NCBI GenBank assembly: GCA_017305935.1
Contig: JAFKJU010000013.1
Coordinates: 124,001-188,000, forward strand
Length of the DNA: 64,000 bases
From: Hyphomicrobiales bacterium
Lineage (GTDB): Bacteria; Pseudomonadota; Alphaproteobacteria; Rhizobiales; Rhizobiaceae
Direction: 5' to 3'
How positions within the stretch are numbered: the first letter of the stretch is position 1; each line of letters opens with the position of its first letter. A program made the translations under genes and the position numbers. Positions 1 through 8,192 of this stretch are shown one piece after another. The notes under the pieces were generated by a model that had not been told where the DNA came from, searched no databases, and saw only the letters and a list, made by a program, of their open reading frames with translations.

Positions 1-129
1 TGCACTGTCCTGCGCAGGTTTCGGCGTCCAAAACATGGCAAATCCCCAACAAAATTCGCATGCTCCGCTTCTTTTCGCCAAAGCCTGCAGCGCCTATATG
101 CGAAGCGACCATCTTTGCCCGGAGCCCTC

Positions 130-1599
130 TTGAAACCGCCCTCGCTCACAACCTTCAAGGACGATGCGCTGATCGCGCTCGACAACCTCGCCGACCGCGC
201 CGCCCATATGGTCCACCCGACCGTGCGGCTGGGTGTCACCGGACTTTCCCGGGCCGGCAAGACGGTGTTCATTTCCTCGCTGGTGCATAACCTGCTGCAT
301 GGCGGCCGCCTGCCGCTGTTCGAGCCGATGCGCGCGGGGCGTGTGACAGCGGTAACATTGGAAGAGCAGCCGGATGACGCCGTGCCGCGCTTTCAATACG
401 AGGATCATGTGCGCGCGCTTGTCGAAGACCGCATCTGGCCGGACTCGACGCGGGCGATTTCCGAGTTGCGCCTGACCTTCACCTTTCGCAGCGCCAGCAG
501 CTGGAACCGGCTGTTTGCGCCGGGAAAACTCTCCATCGACATCGTCGATTATCCCGGCGAATGGCTGCTGGATCTGCCGCTGCTGCGGCAGGACTTTTAT
601 CAGTTCAGCCGGCAGACTGTGGAGCTGGCGCAAACCGGCATCCGCGCCGAGCTTTCCAAGCAATGGCTTGGGCTTGCCCGCTCCATCGATCTCGAGGGCC
701 CTGCCGACGAGATGCGCGCCCGCGCGTTGCACCTCGCCTTCACCGCTTACCTGCGCGCCTGCAAGGCGGACGAGCGGTCGCTTTCGACTTTGCCGCCGGG
801 GCGCTTCCTGATGCCCGGCGATCTCGACGGCTCGCCGGCCCTGACCTTTGCGCCCCTGCCCGATCTGCCGGACACGCCGGCTCCGAAAGGCTCGTTCCGG
901 GCGATGATGGAGCGGCGCTACGAGGCTTACAAGACCGTGGTGGTCAAACCCTTTTTCCGCGAGCATTTCGCCCGGCTCGACCGCCAGATCGTGCTGGTCG
1001 ATGCGCTGCAGGCGGTCAATCGCGGGCCGGAGGCGGTCGCCGATCTCGAAAGGGCGCTGGCGGACGTGCTCGCCTGTTTTCGCCCAGGGCATAACAGCTT
1101 CTTCTCCTCCTTCGTCACCCGCCGCATCGACAAGGTGCTGGTGGCCGCCACCAAGGCGGACCATTTGCACCACGAAAGCCACGATCGGCTGGAAGCGATC
1201 ACGCGGCGGCTGGTGGAGCGCGCCATCCGCTCCATCGGCATGAGCGGCGCCGGCATCGAGACACTGGCGCTTGCCTCGGTTCGCGCCACGCGCGAGGCCA
1301 CCGTCGAGCGCGACGGCCATGTCCTGCCGGTCATCGTCGGCACACCGATGGAAGGAGAGACCATCGAGGGCCACCGTTTCGACGGCGCAACCAAGACCGC
1401 GATCTTTCCTGGCGACCTGCCGGAAAAGACGGAAATCCTGTTCGATGTCGAGGCGGACGGGACGCTTTCCGCGCCGCAGGTCAATATCGTCCGCTTCCGG
1501 CCGCCGGCCATCGAAAGCAGCCGCAGGGGCGGCGCTTCGCTGCCGCATATCCGCCTCGACCGCGCCCTGCAATTCCTCATCGGAGACCGCCTGGCATGA
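130..1599 (+). CDS. ycjX: YcjX-family P-loop stress protein
   Basis: Predicted nucleotide-binding protein of the YcjX/DUF463 family, which in enterobacteria belongs to the phage-shock regulon; its biochemical role is not settled. The P-loop GLSRAGKT lies at about residues 38-45, right after a short amphipathic N-terminus, as in E. coli YcjX. Length is about 489 residues, normal for the family. The frame is open to the left edge of the window, but GGAG at 121-124 sits 5 bases before TTG 130, so I take that TTG as the start; TTG 115 is the alternative. The stop overlaps the next start by four bases (ATGA), so the ycjF-like gene is probably translationally coupled. Family call is secure, start is moderate. 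Confidence 0.9.
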   Translation: MKPPSLTTFKDDALIALDNLADRAAHMVHPTVRLGVTGLSRAGKTVFISSLVHNLLHGGRLPLFEPMRAGRVTAVTLEEQPDDAVPRFQYEDHVRALVEDRIWPDSTRAISELRLTFTFRSASSWNRLFAPGKLSIDIVDYPGEWLLDLPLLRQDFYQFSRQTVELAQTGIRAELSKQWLGLARSIDLEGPADEMRARALHLAFTAYLRACKADERSLSTLPPGRFLMPGDLDGSPALTFAPLPDLPDTPAPKGSFRAMMERRYEAYKTVVVKPFFREHFARLDRQIVLVDALQAVNRGPEAVADLERALADVLACFRPGHNSFFSSFVTRRIDKVLVAATKADHLHHESHDRLEAITRRLVERAIRSIGMSGAGIETLALASVRATREATVERDGHVLPVIVGTPMEGETIEGHRFDGATKTAIFPGDLPEKTEILFDVEADGTLSAPQVNIVRFRPPAIESSRRGGASLPHIRLDRALQFLIGDRLA

Positions 1600-2651
1600 C
1601 TTCGTCCGATACGCCTCCGCCCCGCCGCCCCGCCGCCTTCCAAATCGATGAGGACCGCCCCGCCGACGCCCCGCGTGAAACACCGCGACGGCCGGGGCGC
1701 TTCGAGAGCGGCGTCTCGTTGATCGAGGATGACGACGATCCGTTCCTGTCGGATATCTCAGCCCTCGATGTGCAGGCCCTGCAACCGCCGCCCCCGGCCC
1801 GCCGGCGGTTTTCGCTCGGCGGCATCGCTGCCGGCGCCTTCGGCATCTTTCTGTCGCTGGGCTTCGGCCTGTGGGCCGACCGGGTGATCCGCGACCTGTT
1901 TTCGCGTTCCGACTGGCTGGGTTACGTCGCCATCGGCGCGGTTGCGGTCGGCCTTGCGGCTTTGCTCGCCATCGTCACCCGCGAGCTGTTCGGCCTGCAT
2001 CGCATCGCCGCCGTGCAGGCCTTGAAGGCCGAGGCGGAAGCGGCGATTGCCGACGCCCGCCCGAAACGCGCCCGCGCCGTCGTCGCGCGTCTGACGGCAT
2101 TGACGGCCGGCCGGGCCGAGACGGCGCGCGGCCGCGAAAGGCTGGCGGCGACCGAGGGCGACATCATCGACAGTGCCCATCTGATCGACCTGGCCGAACG
2201 CGAATTGCTGGAACCGTTGGACCGCAAGGCACGGCTGCTCATTCTCGGCGCCTCGAAGCGTGTCTCGGTGGTCACCGCCGTCAGCCCGCGCGCCATCGTC
2301 GATCTCGCCTATGTGCTGTACGAAGCGGCGCGGCTGGTGCGGGCCATGGCGGAGCTTTATGGCGGCCGGCCGGGCACGCTCGGCCTGCTCAGGCTGCTGC
2401 GCGACGTGCTGGCGCATCTGGCGGTGACCGGCTCGATTGCGGTCGGCGACAGCCTGATCCAGCAGGTGATCGGCCACGGGCTGGCCTCGAAGCTTTCGGC
2501 CCGACTCGGCGAAGGCGTGGTCAACGGGTTGATGACCGCCCGAATCGGCATTGCGGCGATGGATTATTGCCGGCCGCTGCCCTTCCGGGCGCTCAAACGT
2601 CCCGGAATCGGCGATTTCGCCGGCGACCTGCGCGGCGTGCCGGCTCCCTGA
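1596..2651 (+). CDS. ycjF: YcjF-like membrane protein (UPF0283/TIGR01620)
   Basis: Partner of YcjX in many proteobacteria; function unknown, probably an inner-membrane protein of the envelope-stress response. The first 65 residues are polar and rich in Pro and Arg, followed by two transmembrane segments at about residues 70-95 and 108-131. The remaining roughly 210 residues are a mostly helical soluble domain with alternating Ala/Arg/Glu, and the C-terminal part carries the conserved GDSLIQQVIGHGLASKLSAR-type region of the family. The start overlaps the ycjX stop as ATGA. No psp genes are present nearby. The gene is followed by 155 bases without a coding region that contain a 7-bp inverted repeat, TGCATGG/CCATGCA, at 2710-2743. 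Confidence 0.88.
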   Translation: MTSSDTPPPRRPAAFQIDEDRPADAPRETPRRPGRFESGVSLIEDDDDPFLSDISALDVQALQPPPPARRRFSLGGIAAGAFGIFLSLGFGLWADRVIRDLFSRSDWLGYVAIGAVAVGLAALLAIVTRELFGLHRIAAVQALKAEAEAAIADARPKRARAVVARLTALTAGRAETARGRERLAATEGDIIDSAHLIDLAERELLEPLDRKARLLILGASKRVSVVTAVSPRAIVDLAYVLYEAARLVRAMAELYGGRPGTLGLLRLLRDVLAHLAVTGSIAVGDSLIQQVIGHGLASKLSARLGEGVVNGLMTARIGIAAMDYCRPLPFRALKRPGIGDFAGDLRGVPAP

Positions 2652-2806
2652 TTTTTGGCAGTTTTTCAAAGGGATACATGCATCGATAAGGCTTCCTTAA
2701 GGTTACCCGTGCATGGCCTTTTCTGCGCTCAGGCAACCATGCATTAACCAATATCGGGCAAAACTCGCCCTCAGATTTGGCCGTTGTCCTCTCCAAGGAA
2801 TGTCTC

Positions 2807-3349
2807 ATGTATCCGCGCTGCATTTCCCTTTTCGCCGGCATCGTCCTTGCGGCGACGGGCGCTGTTTCCGGCGCTTCCGCTGCCGAAAATGACAAGCAAT
2901 TCTTCCAGTCCGTCGCCGGAAGCTGGAAGGGTCCGGGCGAAATCGTCGCCGGGAAATACAAGGGCACGAAATTTTCCTGCAACCTGACGGGCGAGCCGCA
3001 GGATGGCGGCAAGGCCGGCCTGAAGCTGGAAGGCACCTGCCGCGTCGGCGTCTTCAGCCAGCCTATGTCCGCGGTCATCTCCCAGGCCGGCAGCTCCTAC
3101 AAGGGCAAGTTCCTGGACGGCGCCACCGGCAAGGGCCTCGACGTGATCTCCGGCGCCGTCAACGGCAATAAGGTCGTGCTCGGCATCAACCGCGCCAAGC
3201 TGAACGGTGCGATGATCGCCCGCCTCGAGGACGACAATGCGATGAAGGTGACGATCTCGGTCAAGGTCGAGGACCGTATGGTCCCGGTCATCGGAGTCAC
3301 TCTCAACCGCCAGCAGGTGGATGATATGAAGGTCGGCTCCATCGAGTGA
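2807..3349 (+). CDS. Small secreted protein of unknown function
   Basis: Predicted 180-residue periplasmic protein that I do not recognise as a named family. It starts with a signal peptide (residues 1-25, ending ASA before AEND). The mature part has two cysteines (FSCN and GTCR) close enough to form one disulfide, and the rest is rich in Gly, Lys and Val with a beta-strand pattern, suggesting a small beta domain. ATG 2807 is chosen because AAGGA at 2795-2799 precedes it by 7 bases and because the signal peptide begins there; a longer frame from 2777 adds an implausible leader. It stands alone, between ycjF and another small secreted protein. A lipid-binding or envelope role would be a guess. 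Confidence 0.75.
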   Translation: MYPRCISLFAGIVLAATGAVSGASAAENDKQFFQSVAGSWKGPGEIVAGKYKGTKFSCNLTGEPQDGGKAGLKLEGTCRVGVFSQPMSAVISQAGSSYKGKFLDGATGKGLDVISGAVNGNKVVLGINRAKLNGAMIARLEDDNAMKVTISVKVEDRMVPVIGVTLNRQQVDDMKVGSIE

Positions 3350-3505
3350 CCGGCGCATTTCCACCACATTGTGAGGCGGATTTCCGTTGATAACAACGAC
3401 CGAAGAAGCGATGTGACTTTTTTTGATCGCACCGCGACAGCCACTCGAAATTATCAATAAACCTCCCCTATAAATGCGTCGCCCGATCCTGGGCGATCGT
3501 TTATC

Positions 3506-3550
3506 GCATTTCCAGAATGGAAGGCCTGTATCCGCTTTTCCAGGAAATGC
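3506..3550. repeat. RIME-like intergenic palindromic repeat, copy 1
   Basis: Begins GCATTTCC and ends GGAAATGC, an inverted repeat with an internal CTTTTCC. The layout matches the copies at 4603-4648, 14067-14114 and 54621-54666. It ends 15 bases before the start of the next gene, so it would sit in that gene's leader. Membership of the rhizobial RIME family is inferred from memory of its layout, not from alignment. Confidence 0.6.
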
Positions 3551-3565
3551 CCTTGGGGGATAATC

Positions 3566-3898
3566 ATGAAATTCACGCAATTCGCGCTTGCTGCAGCAAC
3601 GACCCTGCTGCTGGCAGGTGTGTCGCATGCCGAGGACCTGAAGTTCACGCTGAAGAACGGCACGAAGTCGACGCTGACGCGCTTCTATACTTCGCCCGTC
3701 GGCGTCAATGATTGGGAAGACGACGTTTTCGGCAAGGACGTTCTGGAGCCCGGCGAGTCGATCGACATCACCATCGCCGACGGCCGTTCCGTCTGCAAAT
3801 ATGACATGCGCTTCGAATTCTCGGAAGACAGCAATCTCGACACCACCGAAGACACGCAGGATCTCTGCGAACTCGGCGCTTACACCATTCATGAATAA
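3566..3898 (+). CDS. Small periplasmic protein of unknown function
   Basis: A 110-residue secreted protein without a family I can name. Residues 1-22 form a typical signal peptide ending SHA before EDLKF. The mature domain of about 88 residues is acidic (clusters DWEDD, EDSNLD and TTEDTQD) and has two cysteines (SVCKY and DLCEL) that could form a single disulfide. Alternating hydrophobic residues (KFTLKNGT, SIDITIADG, YDMRFEF) suggest a small beta-sandwich. The run GGGGGA lies just upstream of ATG 3566 as ribosome binding site. A RIME-like repeat lies directly before it and a strong terminator directly after it, so it is probably monocistronic. Confidence 0.78.
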   Translation: MKFTQFALAAATTLLLAGVSHAEDLKFTLKNGTKSTLTRFYTSPVGVNDWEDDVFGKDVLEPGESIDITIADGRSVCKYDMRFEFSEDSNLDTTEDTQDLCELGAYTIHE

Positions 3899-3927
3899 TC
3901 ACGCTGGCGAGAGCCGCTGATGTCTCG

Positions 3928-3957
3928 ATGCCCGGCCGAAAGACCGGGCATTTTTCT
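3928..3957 (+). terminator. Rho-independent terminator
   Basis: ATGCCCGG and CCGGGCAT form a stem around CCGAAAGA, followed by TTTTTCTT on the plus strand. It ends the small periplasmic protein gene and lies between convergent genes; the minus strand lacks a T tract. Confidence 0.8.
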
Positions 3958-3966
3958 TGTCGCCGC

Positions 3967-4575
3967 TCAAATGGAGCGTAGCGTCCAATCAACGATCTCG
4001 GCCGCGACGGCGGTGAAAGCGGCATCGAGGGCTTTGATGAAGGCAGGGTTGGTCGCGCCGGAGCTGACGGGCGAAGCGGCGGCAAATACCTTTTGCGTCC
4101 TTACCTCGCCGTTCTTATCGTTGAGGATCTTCACCGAGATTTCGACCTTGGCGCGGCGCGATACCGTGTCGATCTCGAAGGCACGGATTTCCGTGACAAT
4201 CTGATAATCGATCGCCAGCCCCTGCCCCGGCTTACCGACGCCGCCGAGTTTTCCGGTGTTCTCGAAGGCCTGCACCAGCTTGGCCTGCACCATACGCGGC
4301 AGCTTGTCGCTCCATTGCGATTTCGAGAGATACTGCACTTCGGCGCCGCCGACACGCACCAGAATCTGTTCGCTGTCCAGCGCCTTCAGCGCCGACGGCT
4401 CGGGAACGAGAATCTGGCGGTTGCGGGCGGAAGGACCATCGGCGCTGACCGCCGCCCTCAGGTCGAACGTATCGTTGCTCGCGCCGCCGCCGCAGGCCGT
4501 CAGTAGCGTCGCGACCACGAAAAACACGGCCGCGAGGCCTCCCCCACGTTGAATGCGGCCATCCGAAACGATCAT
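3967..4575 (-). CDS. PqiC/YmbA-like transport auxiliary lipoprotein
   Basis: Predicted outer-membrane lipoprotein of the ABC-transport auxiliary family (PqiC/YmbA type), which partners MCE proteins in lipid transport. The lipobox LTAC puts the lipidated cysteine at residue 28 of a 202-residue protein. A pattern of short beta strands follows (ILVRVGGAEVQYL, IDYQIVTEIRAFEI, AKVEISVKIL), and the end of the protein is helical. I start it at ATG 4575 because the longer frame begins inside the neighbouring repeat at 4603-4648. It is the last gene of the mlaE-mlaF-mlaD cluster, 75 bases after mlaD, with the repeat in the gap. It probably receives or docks the periplasm-spanning MlaD assembly. No MlaC is encoded here. 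Confidence 0.8.
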   Translation of the reverse strand: MIVSDGRIQRGGGLAAVFFVVATLLTACGGGASNDTFDLRAAVSADGPSARNRQILVPEPSALKALDSEQILVRVGGAEVQYLSKSQWSDKLPRMVQAKLVQAFENTGKLGGVGKPGQGLAIDYQIVTEIRAFEIDTVSRRAKVEISVKILNDKNGEVRTQKVFAAASPVSSGATNPAFIKALDAAFTAVAAEIVDWTLRSI

Positions 4576-4602
4576 GCTGCCCACTCTCTTCCCTCTACCT
4601 TT

Positions 4603-4648
4603 GCGCATTTCCCGCTCGGAAAGCCGCGTCGCATCCTTGCTGGAATGC
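4603..4648. repeat. RIME-like intergenic palindromic repeat, copy 2
   Basis: Reads GCGCATTTCC at the left and TGGAATGC at the right, with an internal CCTTGC, in the same layout as the other copies. It fills the gap between mlaD and the downstream lipoprotein gene, so it would be transcribed within the operon and could form an RNA hairpin there. Confidence 0.55.
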
Positions 4649-4650
4649 TC

Positions 4651-6021
4651 TTAATGCCGGTTGCGGCCGTTATAGGTCTTGACGTTGTCGCCACCGAACA
4701 GCAGGCGCTGCGGATCACGATCGAAATTGCCGATGGCGTCGTTCAGGCTTTGCACGGTGCGCCGCGTTTCGCCGACCAGCGTCTGCACGTCGCGCAGGCC
4801 CGTCGAGGAGAAGCGGCTGAGATTGTCGGCAATCGGCCCGACGCGAGCATTGATGTTGTCGGCGACGCTCTTGAACGATTCCAGCGTCCTGCGCGCTTCC
4901 GCAAACAGCGAATTGGCGTCATCGGAACCAAGCAGCTTGTCGACCTTCACCAGAATGCCGTCAACGCGATTCGATGCCTTGTTCAGCTTTTGAGTGATTT
5001 CAGACGCATTGGCGATGGCGTCGTCGATCTGTTTGCGACGTGCCTGGATGTCGTCGGTGACGCCGCGTATCGACGCGGCGGCGGCGCGCGCATCCGCCAT
5101 GGTCGCGGACGCATTGTCCACGGAGGAGCGGATCTTGGCGGCATCGACGGCGGCGACGAGATCCTCGACCTTCTTCAACGCCTTTTCCGCTTCTTCGCCG
5201 AAACGATTGTAGGTTTCGGCCGTCTGGCGGAAGCTCTTGATGGTTTCGGAGAGGTCGCCGCTGGAGGCGGCGATATCGTTGCTGACCTTCTCCGCATTGG
5301 CGACGATGCGGTCGACCTTCTGCGGATCAACGGCCTTGACGATACGGTCGACCGTCTCGATGGCCGAATCCAGCCGGCCGGAGATCTTGGTCACCGTCTC
5401 GGAAAGCGACGCGACGCTCTTCAGGAACTCATCGATGCCCTTGGAATTGTCGCTCAGCGACTTGGTGAAGGATTCGGCATTGCGCACCGTGTTGGTCAAC
5501 GGCGTGCGGGCGTCACGCACGAAGCCCTGTATATCGTCGATGGTGTCGTCGGCCTTGCCCATGATCTTGTCGGCGGTCGCCAGCAGGTTGGTGACGCTCG
5601 ACTGGTCGGCGGTCAGTACCGGCGCCTCACCGGTTTCACGCGCGGCCTGCATGAGATTGGTGTCTCCGGTCTTGCCGCCGGAGAGCTCGATATAGGCGGC
5701 GCCGGTCAGTCCCTGGATTTCCAGGATCGCCTTAGTGGAGCTGTAGATCGGCGCGTTCTCCTTCACTTCGGTGAAGGCGATGGAGAAATTCGGATCCTTG
5801 CCATCGATCGACAGGCTGCGCACCGAGCCGATGGTGATGCCGTTGAAACGCACCGGCGAGCCGACGCTGAGGCCGTTGGCGGAACCGGGAATACGGATGA
5901 TCAGATCGGCCATCGGCCCGCCGCGGCCATACTGGGCCATCCAGTAGACAAAGCCGAAAGCGGCGGCGATCACCAGAATGGTGAAGAACCCGACAATGGC
6001 GTAGTTGGCTTTGGTTTCCAT
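4651..6021 (-). CDS. MlaD-family MCE substrate-binding protein, long form
   Basis: Periplasmic MCE protein anchored in the inner membrane, which binds phospholipid and passes it through a central channel in a homo-oligomer. An N-terminal transmembrane helix spans about residues 8-30. The MCE domain covers about 37-120, with GSPVRFNGITIGSV and GAAYIELSGG typical of the fold. From about residue 140 to 430 the protein is almost all helix with heptad-like hydrophobics, so it is 456 residues long against about 183 for E. coli MlaD. This suggests a needle or tube reaching far into the periplasm. The gene follows mlaF with a gap of only 6 bases. Family call is firm; the length-spanning role is inferred. 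Confidence 0.92.
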   Translation of the reverse strand: METKANYAIVGFFTILVIAAAFGFVYWMAQYGRGGPMADLIIRIPGSANGLSVGSPVRFNGITIGSVRSLSIDGKDPNFSIAFTEVKENAPIYSSTKAILEIQGLTGAAYIELSGGKTGDTNLMQAARETGEAPVLTADQSSVTNLLATADKIMGKADDTIDDIQGFVRDARTPLTNTVRNAESFTKSLSDNSKGIDEFLKSVASLSETVTKISGRLDSAIETVDRIVKAVDPQKVDRIVANAEKVSNDIAASSGDLSETIKSFRQTAETYNRFGEEAEKALKKVEDLVAAVDAAKIRSSVDNASATMADARAAAASIRGVTDDIQARRKQIDDAIANASEITQKLNKASNRVDGILVKVDKLLGSDDANSLFAEARRTLESFKSVADNINARVGPIADNLSRFSSTGLRDVQTLVGETRRTVQSLNDAIGNFDRDPQRLLFGGDNVKTYNGRNRH

Positions 6022-6027
6022 GAGTTC

Positions 6028-6879
6028 CTATCGCTGTGACGGCTGTTTCGGCAGTACGTCGGCCTTGTCATCGTCCCGATGCACGATGGAGCGGGCGCGC
6101 TTGCCGCGGAAATAGGACTGCACCCACGGATCGTCAAATTCCAGCATGTCCTCGATGGTGCCTTCCACCAATACTCGTTTTTGGCCAAGAACCGCAATAC
6201 GGTCGCAAACCGAAAACAGGCTGTCGAGATCGTGGGTTACCATGTAGACGGTGAGGCCCAGCGTGTCGCGCAGATGGGCGATCAGTTCGTCGAATTCGGC
6301 GGCCCCGATAGGGTCGAGGCCGGAGGTCGGCTCGTCGAGAAAGACAAGAGCCGGATCAAGCGCCAGCGCACGGGCAAGGCCCGCGCGCTTGACCATGCCG
6401 CCGGAAAGCTCGGAGGGGTATTTGTCTGCAGCGTCCGGGGCAAGCCCGACCATCTCGATCTTCAGCCGCGCCAGTTCGTCCATCAGCGACTTCGGAAGGT
6501 CGAGATATTCGCGCATCGGAAGCTGGATATTCTCCTTGACCGTCAAGGCCGAAAACAGCGCACCGTGCTGGAACAACACGCCGAGATGCATATCGATCTT
6601 GATGCGTTCGGCATCGTCGAGCGAATCGTAATCCTGTCCGAGAATGCGAATGCTGCCGGACTGGCGCGGCAAAAGCTTCAGCACCGTGCGCATCAGCACC
6701 GACTTGCCTGTGCCGGAAGCGCCGACGAATCCGAGAATTTCGCCGCGGTAGACATCGAGATTGAGCTTGTCGAGAACCACCTTCGGGCCGAAGGCGACCG
6801 TCAGGTCGCGCACCGAAAGGATGACGTCTTTCTCCTGACCCGATTTTTCCGCGCGTTCGATGGATGCGTTGTCAGCCAC
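6028..6879 (-). CDS. MlaF-like lipid ABC transporter ATPase
   Basis: Cytoplasmic ATPase powering the MCE lipid transporter. The Walker A motif GASGTGKS, the signature LSGGMVKR, Walker B LVFLDEPTSGLDP and the switch histidine in MVTHDLDS are all intact, so it should hydrolyse ATP. It has 283 residues, with an extension of about 20 residues at each end compared with a minimal nucleotide-binding domain; the C-terminal part (after about residue 250) is basic and polar. It sits between the mlaE fusion (8-base gap) and mlaD (6-base gap) in one transcription unit. Assignment to Mla rather than another ABC system rests on these neighbours and on overall similarity. Confidence 0.93.
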   Translation of the reverse strand: MADNASIERAEKSGQEKDVILSVRDLTVAFGPKVVLDKLNLDVYRGEILGFVGASGTGKSVLMRTVLKLLPRQSGSIRILGQDYDSLDDAERIKIDMHLGVLFQHGALFSALTVKENIQLPMREYLDLPKSLMDELARLKIEMVGLAPDAADKYPSELSGGMVKRAGLARALALDPALVFLDEPTSGLDPIGAAEFDELIAHLRDTLGLTVYMVTHDLDSLFSVCDRIAVLGQKRVLVEGTIEDMLEFDDPWVQSYFRGKRARSIVHRDDDKADVLPKQPSQR

Positions 6880-6887
6880 GGCAACCC

Positions 6888-8051
6888 TCAGAAATTGATT
6901 GCCGCGTAGAACATGGCAAACAGCCCGTCTACGAGGATGACGACGAAGATCGACTTGACCACTGCCGAGGTCACATGCAGGCCGAGCGATTCCGCGGAGC
7001 CACCGACCTTCATGCCTTCGACCGCAGAGACGACGCCGATGATCAGCGCCATGAACGGCGCCTTGATCAGGCCAGCGAGGACGGTGGAAATATCGACGGA
7101 TTCATGCAGGCGCGTGAGAAACACCTCCAAGGTGATGCCGGAATAGGCCCAGGCGACGAGGGCGGCCCCCGCCAGCGCCGCGAAATTGGCAACGATGGTC
7201 AGCAGCGGCAACGCCACCGTCAGCGCCACCAGACGCGGGAAGATCAACACACCGACCGGGTTGAGGCCCATGACCACCAGCGCGTCGATTTCCTCGCGCA
7301 TCTTCATCGAACCGATTTCGGCGGTGATGGCGCTGCCGGAGCGGCCGGCGATCATGATTGCAGTGAGCAGCACGCCGATTTCGCGCAGTTGAAGGATGCC
7401 GACGAGATCGACGACGAAGACTTCCGCACCGAAATAGCGAAGCTGGAAGGCCCCCTGCTGGGCAATGATCGCGCCGATCAGGAAGGACATCAGCAGGATG
7501 ATCGGCACCGCCTTGACGCCCATCTGGTCGACCTGATTGACGACCGAGGCCGGCGAGACGCCGCTGGAGCGTCCGAGCTTCAACTGCGCGCCGCGCACGG
7601 CCGAGCCAAGGATGTGCATGGCGAACAGGATGTCCGACCACATGCGGTAGGTACGCTCGCCGATCGGCGCAAACAGCCGCTGAAACAGCGTGCCTTTCTG
7701 CCCATCCGACGCATCCGGTTCCGGCAAGGCATTCGGCAGCGCCTCGATGAGATCGGCGATGCGGTTGCTGGCGCCTTCCAGCGCCACCGTCCCGCCGGCC
7801 TCGTCGACATCGCTTTGCAGACGGCGCACCAGCCAGGCGCCGGCGACGTCCATCTGTTCGACCTGGGAAAGATCGAGCGTCAGCTTGCCGGCGTTGCGTT
7901 CATGGCCGACCTTGCGCAGATCGTCGATCACCGGTGGAATGCCGGTATTGGTCCAGTTGCCGGACAGCGTCAGGCGATGCCCGGCCTCGGACGGCAGGGC
8001 TTCGATGGAGATACGCGCGGCGGACGACGAATCCGAATTCAACTCAGTCAC
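6888..8051 (-). CDS. STAS-MlaE fusion lipid permease
   Basis: Inner-membrane permease of the MCE transporter with its STAS regulatory subunit (MlaB in E. coli) fused at the N-terminus. Residues about 12-105 form the STAS domain; about 125-385 form the MlaE permease, with five or six hydrophobic helices and the family segment MKMREEIDALVVMGLNP. In MlaB a threonine in the motif D-T-A-G is needed for function; here the matching place reads D68-V-A-G, so it has no phosphorylatable residue. GTG 8051 is the first possible start, since an in-frame stop lies at 8103-8105. A GGAAAG stretch precedes it, and a 12-codon leader frame overlaps the start. Confidence 0.92.
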   Translation of the reverse strand: MTELNSDSSSAARISIEALPSEAGHRLTLSGNWTNTGIPPVIDDLRKVGHERNAGKLTLDLSQVEQMDVAGAWLVRRLQSDVDEAGGTVALEGASNRIADLIEALPNALPEPDASDGQKGTLFQRLFAPIGERTYRMWSDILFAMHILGSAVRGAQLKLGRSSGVSPASVVNQVDQMGVKAVPIILLMSFLIGAIIAQQGAFQLRYFGAEVFVVDLVGILQLREIGVLLTAIMIAGRSGSAITAEIGSMKMREEIDALVVMGLNPVGVLIFPRLVALTVALPLLTIVANFAALAGAALVAWAYSGITLEVFLTRLHESVDISTVLAGLIKAPFMALIIGVVSAVEGMKVGGSAESLGLHVTSAVVKSIFVVILVDGLFAMFYAAINF

Positions 8052-8082
8052 ATCTTTCCGGCAGGGGACGTTTCGCTTCCAT
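8044..8082 (-). other. Possible 12-codon leader ORF overlapping the mlaE start
   Basis: On the minus strand AGGAGG (8091-8086) is followed by ATG at 8082 and a 12-residue frame, MEAKRPLPERCD, whose TGA at 8046-8044 lies just inside the permease gene. The frames differ, so ribosomes finishing the leader would stop a few bases past the GTG start. The 3-base spacing after AGGAGG is tighter than ideal. This could be coupling or chance. Confidence 0.22.
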
Positions 8083-8192
8083 TCGCCTCCTGGAAAACCC
8101 GCTTACGATTTTCCCTGGCAAACGTCGGCAGTCCCGACTCTCTTAGCGGCTTGCCCCTAGTCGTGTCACCGCATCACGGGTAAATAAAGCCA

